Positions 47,903-55,912 of a stretch of DNA of 64,000 bases are shown here, piece after piece. Made by a program: the position numbers and the translations under genes. Below the pieces are notes generated by a model. That model was not told the DNA's origin. It ran no database searches and saw only the letters and a program-made list of their open reading frames with translations. The DNA comes from Myxococcales bacterium (GTDB lineage: Bacteria; Myxococcota_A; Polyangia; Haliangiales; Haliangiaceae). Every line of letters begins with the position of its first letter. Position 1 is the stretch's first letter. The stretch spans positions 372,001 to 436,000 of the forward strand of contig JADKKI010000006.1 of the NCBI GenBank assembly GCA_016720595.1. Reading direction: 5' to 3'.

Positions 47903-49198
47903 CTACTCGCAGGGCAGGGCGGTATCGAACACGCGGACGTCATCCACGTGACCGTCGACGAACGCGCCGGCCGGCGTCCAGATCACGTTGCGACCGATGC
48001 GTGGGGCGTAGCTCGAAGCGAGCTTGCCCATCGGCAGATCGTACATCGCCTTCTTCACGCCATCGATACACGTCGAGACCACGCCGGCGGTGTGCACCAC
48101 CCGGATGAAGTGCCAGGCGGTCTCGGTGGCGTACGGCGCGGTGGTCTCGGCGAACAGGAGCGGATTGGTGTTCGGGTTGGTGCAGGTGGACACGCCCACG
48201 GTGGGGGAGGTGGGCTCGTAGATCACCACACCGAGGCCGCCGCCCAGATCGAGATCGAGGTCCGAGAACACCCACGCGCCGTTGGTGCTCGGCGGCATCA
48301 CATCGATCTTGGTCCAGAACTGGGTGGTGGTATCGCCGCTCTTCACCAGGGTGGCCTTCGCCTCGTAGTACTTGTCGGGCACCAGATCGAGCGCCATGCC
48401 GAGCTCCGGGAACGGTCCCGGTCCGAGGACCACCGGGTCCGCAGGCGAGGTGGTGAAGTCATACGACGTCAGATCGTTGGTGCCGCACAGGTCCGCGATC
48501 GTGGTCGAGGTGGCCGGGGCCGAGAACGAATAGGCGAGCTGGCACTTGGTAGGGAACACCGCGCCGGTCTCGTTCGCGAACAGGTGCACGCCCACGTCGG
48601 CGGCACCCATCGTCATCGGTGCGATCGAGAGCAGAAACCTGTCGCCGGCGAGGGCATCCACGGTGACCAGCTTGTCGAGCGTGGTGTTCGGGGTGGCCAC
48701 GGCCGTGATCAGCGTGTCCTCGCGGCTGTTGCGATAGAGCCGCACGACCTGCTCGGGCGCACCGCTCGGAACGCGGACGCGCAGCGTGAGCTGGAGGTTC
48801 TGCTTGGCGACGGCGGTCAGCTCGACCGCGGGATCGGCAGTCGAGGTCGCGCCGGTGGACGTCACGAGGAGAGCGCCGGGGAGAGCCGCACACGCGGCCG
48901 CGCTGCTGTTGGCCGCGCACGTGGTGATCTTGTTCGAGCCTGCGCCGGTCACCGTGGTCGCATCGCCGGTCATCGGCTTCCACGCGCGATTTCGGGTGTC
49001 GTCGAGGTAGCGCCAGTGGCCGGTGGTGCCGCTCGCGCCATCGAAGTCTCCGGCGGCATCGGCGAGGCACGGGGTCGGGCAGGTGGAGGGCACGGCACCA
49101 TCGCCGGTGCCGCCATCGGTCGAGCCGTGCGAATCGAACAGGGATTCGCCGCAGCCGGTGGCGAGCGCGATCAGGCACGCCCACTTGATCAGAACCAC
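47903..49198 (-). CDS. LamG-domain lipoprotein
   Basis: The 431-aa protein starts at a GTG (49198), has a signal with lipobox ATGC (Cys near residue 16), then a Gly/Thr/Asp linker and a beta-rich region with many Cys. It ends in a LamG-like domain (TAWHFIRVVHTAGVVSTCID and VDGHVDDVRVFDTALPCE). It overlaps the end of the TPR/PEGA gene by ten bases, so it is the last gene of the five-gene operon. It is probably a surface-exposed ligand-binding protein; the ligand is unknown. Confidence 0.75.
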   Translation of the reverse strand: MVLIKWACLIALATGCGESLFDSHGSTDGGTGDGAVPSTCPTPCLADAAGDFDGASGTTGHWRYLDDTRNRAWKPMTGDATTVTGAGSNKITTCAANSSAAACAALPGALLVTSTGATSTADPAVELTAVAKQNLQLTLRVRVPSGAPEQVVRLYRNSREDTLITAVATPNTTLDKLVTVDALAGDRFLLSIAPMTMGAADVGVHLFANETGAVFPTKCQLAYSFSAPATSTTIADLCGTNDLTSYDFTTSPADPVVLGPGPFPELGMALDLVPDKYYEAKATLVKSGDTTTQFWTKIDVMPPSTNGAWVFSDLDLDLGGGLGVVIYEPTSPTVGVSTCTNPNTNPLLFAETTAPYATETAWHFIRVVHTAGVVSTCIDGVKKAMYDLPMGKLASSYAPRIGRNVIWTPAGAFVDGHVDDVRVFDTALPCE

Positions 49199-50235
49199 AG
49201 CTGACCTCCAAGGAACGTCGGGACCGTGGTGCCATGCGTCTTGCCCGCGTAGCTGACGAGCGATTCGAGCTGGAACGACAGCATCGGGGTTGCGCGGTAG
49301 CGCAGTCCGAGGCCGCCCGCGCCGGCGACGAACGTCTTGGTCATCCCATCGTCGGTGATCGCGATCGGCGCCGCGGCGACGACGTGGATCGAGAACGCAT
49401 CTCCCGCGAGCCGGACCCGGACCTGCGGGATCACCGCGTACGCCACGAGCACCGCATCCACGCCGAGCTCGAGGCGCGAGCCGATCGCCACGCCGAGGCC
49501 CAGCGTCGGCGCGCCGCTGTCACCGGCGCGCAGCAGGTTGGTGCCGAACGCGGCCCCCAGCGCGAACCGCTTCGGCTTCGTGGCGAGCACCACGGGGTGC
49601 TCGATCAGGCGGGCGCTGTCGACCTTCTCGGTGGGCAGCGCTTCGAGCGAGAGCTCGACGGTGAGCTCGTCCCCCGAGGCCACGCGCACGCTGCGCTCGA
49701 CCTCCTTGCGCCCGGGCGCGGTGGCCACCAGCTTGTGCTCTCCGGGCGAGAGGATCAGCGGCATCTGCACGAGCGTGCCGATCGCATCGCCATCGACGGT
49801 GAGCGAGGCGCCATCGGGCGTGACCGTGACCGTGACCCGGGCGATCCGCGCGAGGATCCCATCGAGCTCGGTCTGCGCCGCCGTCAGCCGCGCCGCGGGG
49901 ACCTGCCCTTTGCCCTCGGCGAGGAACCGCTCGTAGTACGAGACCGCCTCGCCATAGTGCGACAGCTCGCGGTGGCAGCCGGCGATGTTGTAGAGGACGA
50001 GCGGGTGCGGCGCGATCTCGTACGCGCGCATGAACTCGGCGAGGGCCTCGGAGAACTTCGCCTCCTTGAACAGCTGCACGCCGCTCTTGAAGTAGCGATC
50101 GGCCTGAGCCTGCTCCGGCTTGGGGGCTGGTTGGCCGGGCTTCGGCTTGGGCGGCTTCGCCTTGGGGCGCGCGTCGGCGGTGCCGGTGGCGATCACGAGC
50201 ACACCGAGGCCGAGGATGGAGGCGAGGCGGTTCAT
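49189..50235 (-). CDS. TPR/PEGA protein with outer-membrane-like C-terminus
   Basis: The 348-aa protein has a signal peptide, a Lys/Pro-rich linker, TPR-like repeats (about 45-110, with SGVQLFKEAKFSEALAEFMR), a PEGA domain (about 135-200, with GASLTVDGDAIGTLVQMPL), and a C-terminal region that alternates hydrophobic and polar residues and ends in Phe, as outer-membrane strands do. Its ATG at 50235 overlaps the TGA of the kinase gene (TGATG). It may be the periplasmic or outer-membrane partner of the kinase in the operon. The substrate is unknown. Confidence 0.75.
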   Translation of the reverse strand: MNRLASILGLGVLVIATGTADARPKAKPPKPKPGQPAPKPEQAQADRYFKSGVQLFKEAKFSEALAEFMRAYEIAPHPLVLYNIAGCHRELSHYGEAVSYYERFLAEGKGQVPAARLTAAQTELDGILARIARVTVTVTPDGASLTVDGDAIGTLVQMPLILSPGEHKLVATAPGRKEVERSVRVASGDELTVELSLEALPTEKVDSARLIEHPVVLATKPKRFALGAAFGTNLLRAGDSGAPTLGLGVAIGSRLELGVDAVLVAYAVIPQVRVRLAGDAFSIHVVAAAPIAITDDGMTKTFVAGAGGLGLRYRATPMLSFQLESLVSYAGKTHGTTVPTFLGGQLWF

Positions 50236-51806
50236 CACTTGTACGGGCTCTGAGTATCGATCCGATTGGTCTTCGGGTCCTTCCCGGTGGGCCGATTGCT
50301 GCCGCCCCGGTTGATTCGCTTCGGCAGCTCGACGCTGATCCGCTGGCTGATGTCGAACGCGACCTTCGCGGTGTGCGGCTCGAAGCCCGGCGCGGTGATC
50401 ACCACCTCATGTGCCGCGGCGTCCTTGGGCACGCTCGCCTCCACGCCGTCGATCAGCTTCCCGTCGAGCTTGATCCTCGGCCGCGCGGCCGCAGGACCGA
50501 TCGCGAACTGCAACGAGATCATCTCGGGTGCCGGCGGATCCTTCGGCGGAGGATCCTTGGGCGGCGGATCCGCGACCGGCACGGCGGGCGGGGGCGGCGA
50601 TGGGGGCGGTCCGGGTGGCGGCGCGGCCGGTGGCGTTCCAGTGCCGGGATGATCGTCGACGGCGGCGATCGGCGCACCGGCCTTTGCGGCCTTCGCCTTG
50701 TCTCCGGTGGCGATCACGGCGACGGTGATCCCGATGCCCGCGACCGCCACGAGGCCGAGCGCGACGAGCAGCCCGCGGGAGCGTGGCTTTGTCATCGGCG
50801 TGGTCGGGCGCGAGCCGGCCGGGGTGGCGAGCACCGTGCGGTCCGTGCCGGTCGTCGCAGCGTTGAGAGCAGGAGAGGACTGCTTGTACGGGAGCCCCTG
50901 CGCGCTGATCCGATCGATCGTGTGCTGGCGGAACGTGGGGCTGCAGAACGCGAGCAGCTGCTGCTCGAGCTCCGCCGCGCTCGCGGGGCGACGGGCGGGC
51001 TCGAGCGACATCGTTTGCAGGATCAGCTGCTGGAGCCCCTCGGGGATCTCGGGCCGCTTCTCGCGCGGGCGGACGTAGTCTCCCGTCATCACGCGGTACA
51101 TGAGCTGGTTGTAGTTGTCGCCCTGGATCGGCACGGTGCCGGTGAGCAGCTCGTACATGATCACGCCGAACGCATAGAGGTCCGCGGCGGGGCCGATCTG
51201 GGTGTCGCCGCGCGCCTGCTCGGGAGACATGTAGTACGGCGTGCCCAGCACGAGGCCCGTCGTCGTCAGCCGGAACTCGCCCTCCTGGCCCTGCGAGCGC
51301 GAGATGCCGAAATCGAGGAGCTTGATCACCTCGCCGCGGCTCTGGCGCGCGAGGAACACGTTGTCGGGCTTGAGATCGCGGTGGACGATGCCCGCGCGGT
51401 GCGCAGCCTCGAGCGGCGAGAGGATCGAGCAGCCCAGCTCGCACGCGACATCGATCGGGAGCGGCCCGCCCGCCTTGAGGCGCGTGGCGAGCGATTCCCC
51501 CTCGAGATACTCCATGACGAGGAACGGCTCGCCCTCGGTGCTCGTGCCGATGTCGGTGACCTGGGCGATGCCCTCATGACCAATCTGCGATGCGGTGATC
51601 GCCTCGCGATGGAACCGCTCGATGAACGCCGGGGTCGAGAGCTGTGCGTTCAGGACCTTGATCGCCACGCGCTTGCGCAGCTTGATGTGCGTGCCCACGT
51701 AGACCGCACCCATCCCGCCCACCGCGAGCAGATGCTCGATGCGGTACTTGTCGTCGAGCATGGAGCCCGACGCGAGCTGGCGCTGTCCTCCGGACGCCGC
51801 GTCCAC
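50235..51806 (-). CDS. Ser/Thr protein kinase with PEGA-like extracellular domain
   Basis: The 523-aa protein has an intact Hanks-type kinase domain (about 20-285): VGGMGAVY, VAIKVL, VHRDLKPDN near 145, LLDFGIS, and GTPYYMSPEQ. A membrane helix (about 345-365) follows, then a Pro-rich linker and an extracytoplasmic PEGA-like domain (KLIDGVEASVPKDAAAHEV). Kinases of this layout sense the envelope and phosphorylate cytoplasmic proteins. The GTG at 51806 was kept; an ATG at 51761 (MLDDKYRIEHLL) is an alternative. It lies in the RDD-to-LamG operon. Confidence 0.9.
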   Translation of the reverse strand: MDAASGGQRQLASGSMLDDKYRIEHLLAVGGMGAVYVGTHIKLRKRVAIKVLNAQLSTPAFIERFHREAITASQIGHEGIAQVTDIGTSTEGEPFLVMEYLEGESLATRLKAGGPLPIDVACELGCSILSPLEAAHRAGIVHRDLKPDNVFLARQSRGEVIKLLDFGISRSQGQEGEFRLTTTGLVLGTPYYMSPEQARGDTQIGPAADLYAFGVIMYELLTGTVPIQGDNYNQLMYRVMTGDYVRPREKRPEIPEGLQQLILQTMSLEPARRPASAAELEQQLLAFCSPTFRQHTIDRISAQGLPYKQSSPALNAATTGTDRTVLATPAGSRPTTPMTKPRSRGLLVALGLVAVAGIGITVAVIATGDKAKAAKAGAPIAAVDDHPGTGTPPAAPPPGPPPSPPPPAVPVADPPPKDPPPKDPPAPEMISLQFAIGPAAARPRIKLDGKLIDGVEASVPKDAAAHEVVITAPGFEPHTAKVAFDISQRISVELPKRINRGGSNRPTGKDPKTNRIDTQSPYK

Positions 51807-51860
51807 CGAGGGAGGATAGCGCGCGCCCCCACCGCTTGCTACTTCGCCTTCAGCTTCGTC

Positions 51861-54401
51861 TCAGCTGGGCTCGCGACGGGCGGGCAGCACCGCCGTGGGG
51901 CGATGCCGCTCGTCCTCGCGGATCTCGAACCGGCGCTGGCCCACATCGCGCCACCAATCCGACCAGCGCTGCGCGGCGGCCTCGCGCTCACGGCGCGGTA
52001 GATCGTGGTGATAGCCGAAGTACTCGCCGGTGAGGCGCCGCAGATCGTTGATCGCGGCCTCGCGGATCGGATCCTCCTTGTGTCCGAGGCCCTCGATCAA
52101 CCACTCGATGCGGTGGCGGTTGCGCGCAGTGTCGTACCACCGGCGCCACTTGCGCTCGCTCGGGCCGAAGTCCTGCGCCGTGAGCGTGACCAGCGCGCGC
52201 CGTGCGTGATCGGCGGCGCGATCACCGCGCTCGACCGCGCCGATCAGATCGGTGACGGACTCGGTATCGCCGAGCTCGGTGATCGCCGCCGCGGCCGCCG
52301 CCACGACCTCCGGGTCCGACGAGTGCAGCGCGCGTCGCGCACGCACGAGCGCGCTGCCGAGATCCTGTACCGGGTAGCCTGCGAGCGCCTCGATCGCGCA
52401 CGCTCGCACGCCGAAGTCCTGATCGAACAGGCGCTCCGCGAGCGCGAACACCGCGGTCCGAGGCCGCAGCTCGGCGGCGCACACCGTGGCGTAGAACCGG
52501 ATGTCGCGCTGCGGCGCGCTCATCTTGTCGATCAACAGGTCCGAGGAGATCGAGCCGAGGCGGATCACGAGCTCGAGGAGACCGCCGTACTGGGCGGCGC
52601 GCAGTGGCCGGCCGGGGATGGTGAATCGATCCACGCGCAGCTTGCCGGGGAACCGGCGCATCAGCTCGCCGAGCGTCTCGGGCGCGCGCTCCACCGCCTC
52701 GCCGAGCGCACCTTCCGCATAGCCCTCGCGCGCAGCCTCGATCTCGTCGATCACGGCCTCGATCGGAGCCGGCGGCTCCTGCGTGATCGAGACCTCGAAG
52801 CCATCCTCGAAGCTCGGCACCTCCGGCGCTGCCGCGGCGACCGGGGCCGCCCATCCACCATCGGCCTTGGTCGGCTTGACCAGCTTCTTGGTGTCGATCA
52901 GCTCGACCTCGACCTCGACGGTGCCCGAGGCCGTGGCGGCAGGTGCGCGATAGCCGGCGGACTTGTTCTTGACGATCAACCGACCGAGCGCTTCGGAGGC
53001 GGTGTTCGCCATTGGCAGCAGATCGGTGACATCGGTCAGCCGCAGATCGGAGTGGAGCCGGTGCGCGACCACGATCGCCACCACGCGATCGCGCAGCACG
53101 ATCGGCATGAGCAGCGCCGAAGGCGGCATCGTTCCACCGAGGCGGAGCGCCATCGCATCGATCCCCGGATCTCCAGACACGATCGGCCCGATGTGTGGTT
53201 GATGGCTCGAGACCACCGCACGCCACGGCGAGACCGCATCGAGGGGGATCAGCACCGTGTTGACCGCGGTGGTGTCGAGCCCGGGCTCGGCGATCGCGAC
53301 GCGGCCGATCGCGGCGCCGCCCTGCACGGTGAGGAGCCCGGCCCAGCGCGCTCGCAGGCGCGCGGCGCGGAGCAGGGTGAGGAACACCGAGTCGCGATCG
53401 TCCGCGAGGGCGAGCAGCTCGCGTGCGGCGACCACCGGTAGCGGCGCGTCGCGGCCCTGCGTGTCGATCGGCGCCGTGGGTGGGCGCTTCATCGAGCGCA
53501 TCGAATCCCGGCCGGGCTTCCTCGTACGGCTCGAGTCCGGAATCGGCGTCGGGATCCCGGCGCTCGGCGTGACCTGCTGGCCGATGAACGTGATCACCGG
53601 CCGCGAGACCGGCTCCGCGGGGACGCCATCCCCCTTCGTGCGTCCGGGTGATCGCGTGGGCGGCAGACCTGGATCGGTATCGCTGCGTGGGGCTCGGACG
53701 CCGATCAACGTGCTCCGTCGATCGCGGCCCGCTTCGACATCGGGAACCTCGACGAGCGAGGGCAGCTCGGGGAGCGCTGGCGACTTGGCCTCGGCGAGGC
53801 CCGCCATCCGCGTGGTGTGATCGGCGAGCGACGGCGTGCGCTCGGTGACATCGCCGGGCATCGGGGCGACGGGCGCGGCCGCATCCACGATCACCGTCTT
53901 GGCGCGGCCCACCGGCGCCGGCGTGGAGTCGACATCGAGGGCGCGCGCGAGCGTGGTGAACCGCGCCGGCGGATCGAGATCGTACGCATTGGCGTAGACG
54001 AGGTTCCACCGGTACTCGGGCGTGATCAGCGGCTGCAGCGGGCGATCGAGCTGGTCGGCGAGATCCTCGAGACGCTCGATCTCGAGCGGGGAGCACACCA
54101 ACAGGCGGATCGTCTCGCCGGCGACCGCGAGCGGGACCACGTGATACTGCTCTGCGACCTCGCGCGGGATCGCGGCGATCGCCTCGTCGCTGATCTCCTT
54201 GCCCTCGTCACGCCCGGCCGGGGGCAGCCCCGAGGCGAGGGCGAGATACTGCGTGAGCCTCTCCTCGGGGAGGAGGTTCATCTCGAGCAGGATCGTGTCG
54301 AGGCTCCCGCCGTAGATCACCTGGCGCTGGAACGCCTTCTCCATGCGCTTGACGCCGACGAGCCCATCGCGAACCAGGAGCGAGCTCAGACGCGAAGGCA
54401 T
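51861..54401 (-). CDS. MshEN/GspE-N, GAF-like and HEAT-repeat regulatory protein
   Basis: The 846-aa protein starts with an MshEN-type (GspE N-terminal) domain (about 1-140: RLSSLLVRDGLVGVKRMEKAF then AAIPREVAEQYHVVPLAV), a fold that binds cyclic di-GMP or interacts with motors in other proteins. A long linker follows, then a GAF-like domain (about 345-490, PSALLMPIVLRDRVVAIVV), and finally HEAT-type helical repeats (about 645-800). No ATPase domain is present, so it is not a secretion motor itself. It lies between the RDD gene (10 bases upstream) and the kinase gene (54 bases downstream). It could be a kinase substrate or scaffold. Confidence 0.76.
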   Translation of the reverse strand: MPSRLSSLLVRDGLVGVKRMEKAFQRQVIYGGSLDTILLEMNLLPEERLTQYLALASGLPPAGRDEGKEISDEAIAAIPREVAEQYHVVPLAVAGETIRLLVCSPLEIERLEDLADQLDRPLQPLITPEYRWNLVYANAYDLDPPARFTTLARALDVDSTPAPVGRAKTVIVDAAAPVAPMPGDVTERTPSLADHTTRMAGLAEAKSPALPELPSLVEVPDVEAGRDRRSTLIGVRAPRSDTDPGLPPTRSPGRTKGDGVPAEPVSRPVITFIGQQVTPSAGIPTPIPDSSRTRKPGRDSMRSMKRPPTAPIDTQGRDAPLPVVAARELLALADDRDSVFLTLLRAARLRARWAGLLTVQGGAAIGRVAIAEPGLDTTAVNTVLIPLDAVSPWRAVVSSHQPHIGPIVSGDPGIDAMALRLGGTMPPSALLMPIVLRDRVVAIVVAHRLHSDLRLTDVTDLLPMANTASEALGRLIVKNKSAGYRAPAATASGTVEVEVELIDTKKLVKPTKADGGWAAPVAAAAPEVPSFEDGFEVSITQEPPAPIEAVIDEIEAAREGYAEGALGEAVERAPETLGELMRRFPGKLRVDRFTIPGRPLRAAQYGGLLELVIRLGSISSDLLIDKMSAPQRDIRFYATVCAAELRPRTAVFALAERLFDQDFGVRACAIEALAGYPVQDLGSALVRARRALHSSDPEVVAAAAAAITELGDTESVTDLIGAVERGDRAADHARRALVTLTAQDFGPSERKWRRWYDTARNRHRIEWLIEGLGHKEDPIREAAINDLRRLTGEYFGYHHDLPRREREAAAQRWSDWWRDVGQRRFEIREDERHRPTAVLPARREPS

Positions 54402-54411
54402 CGCGACCGCC

Positions 54412-55026
54412 TCATGCCCGGATCACGTAGGTCCCGGCGATCCAGTCCTGGAGGCCGCGCTTCTCGCTGTCGAAGCCCATCCAGAGGAATCCCAGGAACA
54501 GCGTAGCGACGCCCGCGACATACCCTCCACACCGGGCCACGCAGCGCGCCGGCGAGGGACGATCGCCATACACGTCGATGATCTTCATCCGCAGGAGGCG
54601 CATTCCGAGCGTGCGTCCGACGACGATCTGGAACACCAGCAGGTAGATGAGGCCGATCGCGAGGAACATCACGAGCCCCATCACCAGGGCCGGATCCGTG
54701 GCGAGCACGAGATCGATCCACATGTCGACATCGAGGATCTTGAGGTTCGAGGGCGGCAACCGCACGCCGGCGATCTTGCTCACCAGGAGCGTCATCACCA
54801 GCGCGGCGGGGATCACGATCGCGAGATCGACGACCGCCGCGGCGAGCCGCTTCCAGAACCCGACCACGTAGACCGAAGGCGCTTCGCGGCGCGAAGGACG
54901 CACGGGCGGGCCCGCAGCCGATGACGCTACGGAGGACGACGACGGGCGTGCGGGCGGGTCCGTGGTGACGGTCGAATCACCTTCGGCCTGATCCCCGAGC
55001 AGCGCCGGCTCGCCTTCCGACATCAT
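54412..55026 (-). CDS. RDD-family membrane protein
   Basis: The 204-aa protein has a Ser/Pro-rich soluble N-terminus and an RDD domain with three helices: FWKRLAAAVVDLAIVIPAAL (with the family's conserved Arg and Asp), then MGLVMFLAIGLIYLLVFQIV and the GRTLGMRLLRMKIIDVYGDR loop. The family function is unsettled; some members act as ion exchangers. It is the first gene of the five-gene minus-strand operon. The starts at 55026 and 55023 are equivalent ATG codons; the frame upstream is non-coding. Confidence 0.82.
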   Translation of the reverse strand: MMSEGEPALLGDQAEGDSTVTTDPPARPSSSSVASSAAGPPVRPSRREAPSVYVVGFWKRLAAAVVDLAIVIPAALVMTLLVSKIAGVRLPPSNLKILDVDMWIDLVLATDPALVMGLVMFLAIGLIYLLVFQIVVGRTLGMRLLRMKIIDVYGDRPSPARCVARCGGYVAGVATLFLGFLWMGFDSEKRGLQDWIAGTYVIRA

Positions 55027-55144
55027 GGATGAATAACGCGCCGGGGGCAGGTAACGCAAATCCTCGACAGTGCTAGGGAACCCCGGCCCGCCCTGGGGGC
55101 CCGTCCGAGCCAGTTTCGGGGCCTGGACACCCCCGAATCCCGAT

Positions 55145-55552
55145 TCAGATCTCGAGGACCCTGACCGCCCGTGACGCCTCCGCATACTCGAGGATGGCGG
55201 TGTCGGCGGTGACGAGGGTCGCCCCGAGCCGCCTCGCGGTCGCCACGATGATGCGATCCGAGGGATCCGCGTGGTCCCACGCAGGCAGGTTCACCGCGTC
55301 CACGGCGATGGCAGGCTCCAAGGGCGCGACAGCCACGGACATCGCATCGCAGGCATCGTGGAGCCAGGCCAGCACATCGCCGGCGATCCGGATCCGTCCG
55401 CGCCGAACTCCGAGAGCAATCTCCCATGGGGTGATCGCCGAGACATACAACGCACTCTCCGCTCCGGCTGCGAGGATCTTCTTTGCGACCTTCTTCGAGA
55501 TCCGCACCCCGAGATGCGCCCAGATCAGGGCGTGGGTATCAAGCACCAGCAT
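55145..55552 (-). CDS. PIN-domain toxin (VapC-like)
   Basis: The 135-aa protein is a PIN-domain ribonuclease: LVLDTHALIW at the start holds the first metal-binding Asp, WEIALG the second acidic residue, and SDRIIVATARR then TADTAI near the end the remaining acidic residues. Family members cleave tRNA or mRNA when the antitoxin is lost. Its ATG overlaps the end of the antitoxin gene by 14 bases, with GGGGAG about seven bases upstream. It is one half of a two-gene toxin-antitoxin module. Confidence 0.88.
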   Translation of the reverse strand: MLVLDTHALIWAHLGVRISKKVAKKILAAGAESALYVSAITPWEIALGVRRGRIRIAGDVLAWLHDACDAMSVAVAPLEPAIAVDAVNLPAWDHADPSDRIIVATARRLGATLVTADTAILEYAEASRAVRVLEI

Positions 55553-55772
55553 CCCACGGCTCCCCTGCGCCCAGCCGGAACAGCTCCTCGTCGGCGCATG
55601 CGATCTCGACGGTCCCTTTCCCGGTTCCAAACCCTCGCGCCTTGCCCTGGTCCGGCACCAGGCGGGCGAGCACCTTGCCACGCTTGGTGATCGTGATCGG
55701 CTCTCCGGTCTGTGCGACCTGATCGATGAGCTTCAAGCACGTCGCCTTGAACTTGGCCGCACTGATCTGCAT
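55539..55772 (-). CDS. Phd/YefM-type antitoxin
   Basis: From the ATG at 55772 the protein is 77 aa: MQISAAKFKATCLKLIDQV and EPITITKRGKVLARLVP form the DNA-binding Phd/YefM domain, followed by a flexible toxin-binding tail. It should neutralise the PIN toxin and repress the operon. A GTG at 55793 would add seven residues but lies beyond a perfect palindrome, so the palindrome is read as an operator and the ATG as the start. Confidence 0.85.
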   Translation of the reverse strand: MQISAAKFKATCLKLIDQVAQTGEPITITKRGKVLARLVPDQGKARGFGTGKGTVEIACADEELFRLGAGEPWDAGA

Positions 55773-55774
55773 GC

Positions 55775-55791
55775 GACCACTATGAGTGGTC
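55775..55791. promoter_or_regulatory. Palindromic operator of the toxin-antitoxin module
   Basis: GACCACT and AGTGGTC are perfect 7-base arms around ATG, ending two bases before the antitoxin ATG. Phd-type antitoxins bind such palindromes in their own promoter, so it is a likely autoregulatory site. Confidence 0.7.
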
Positions 55792-55912
55792 ACGTAGCGA
55801 CCGACAAGAGACTCGTCGATTCTGGTCCAGATCTCAGGATCTTGGCACGCTCACTGCCGCCAGCGCCGGGCTCGCCCACCGGGGCCGGTCTGGTCGGGAT
55901 ACGGTGTCGCCC

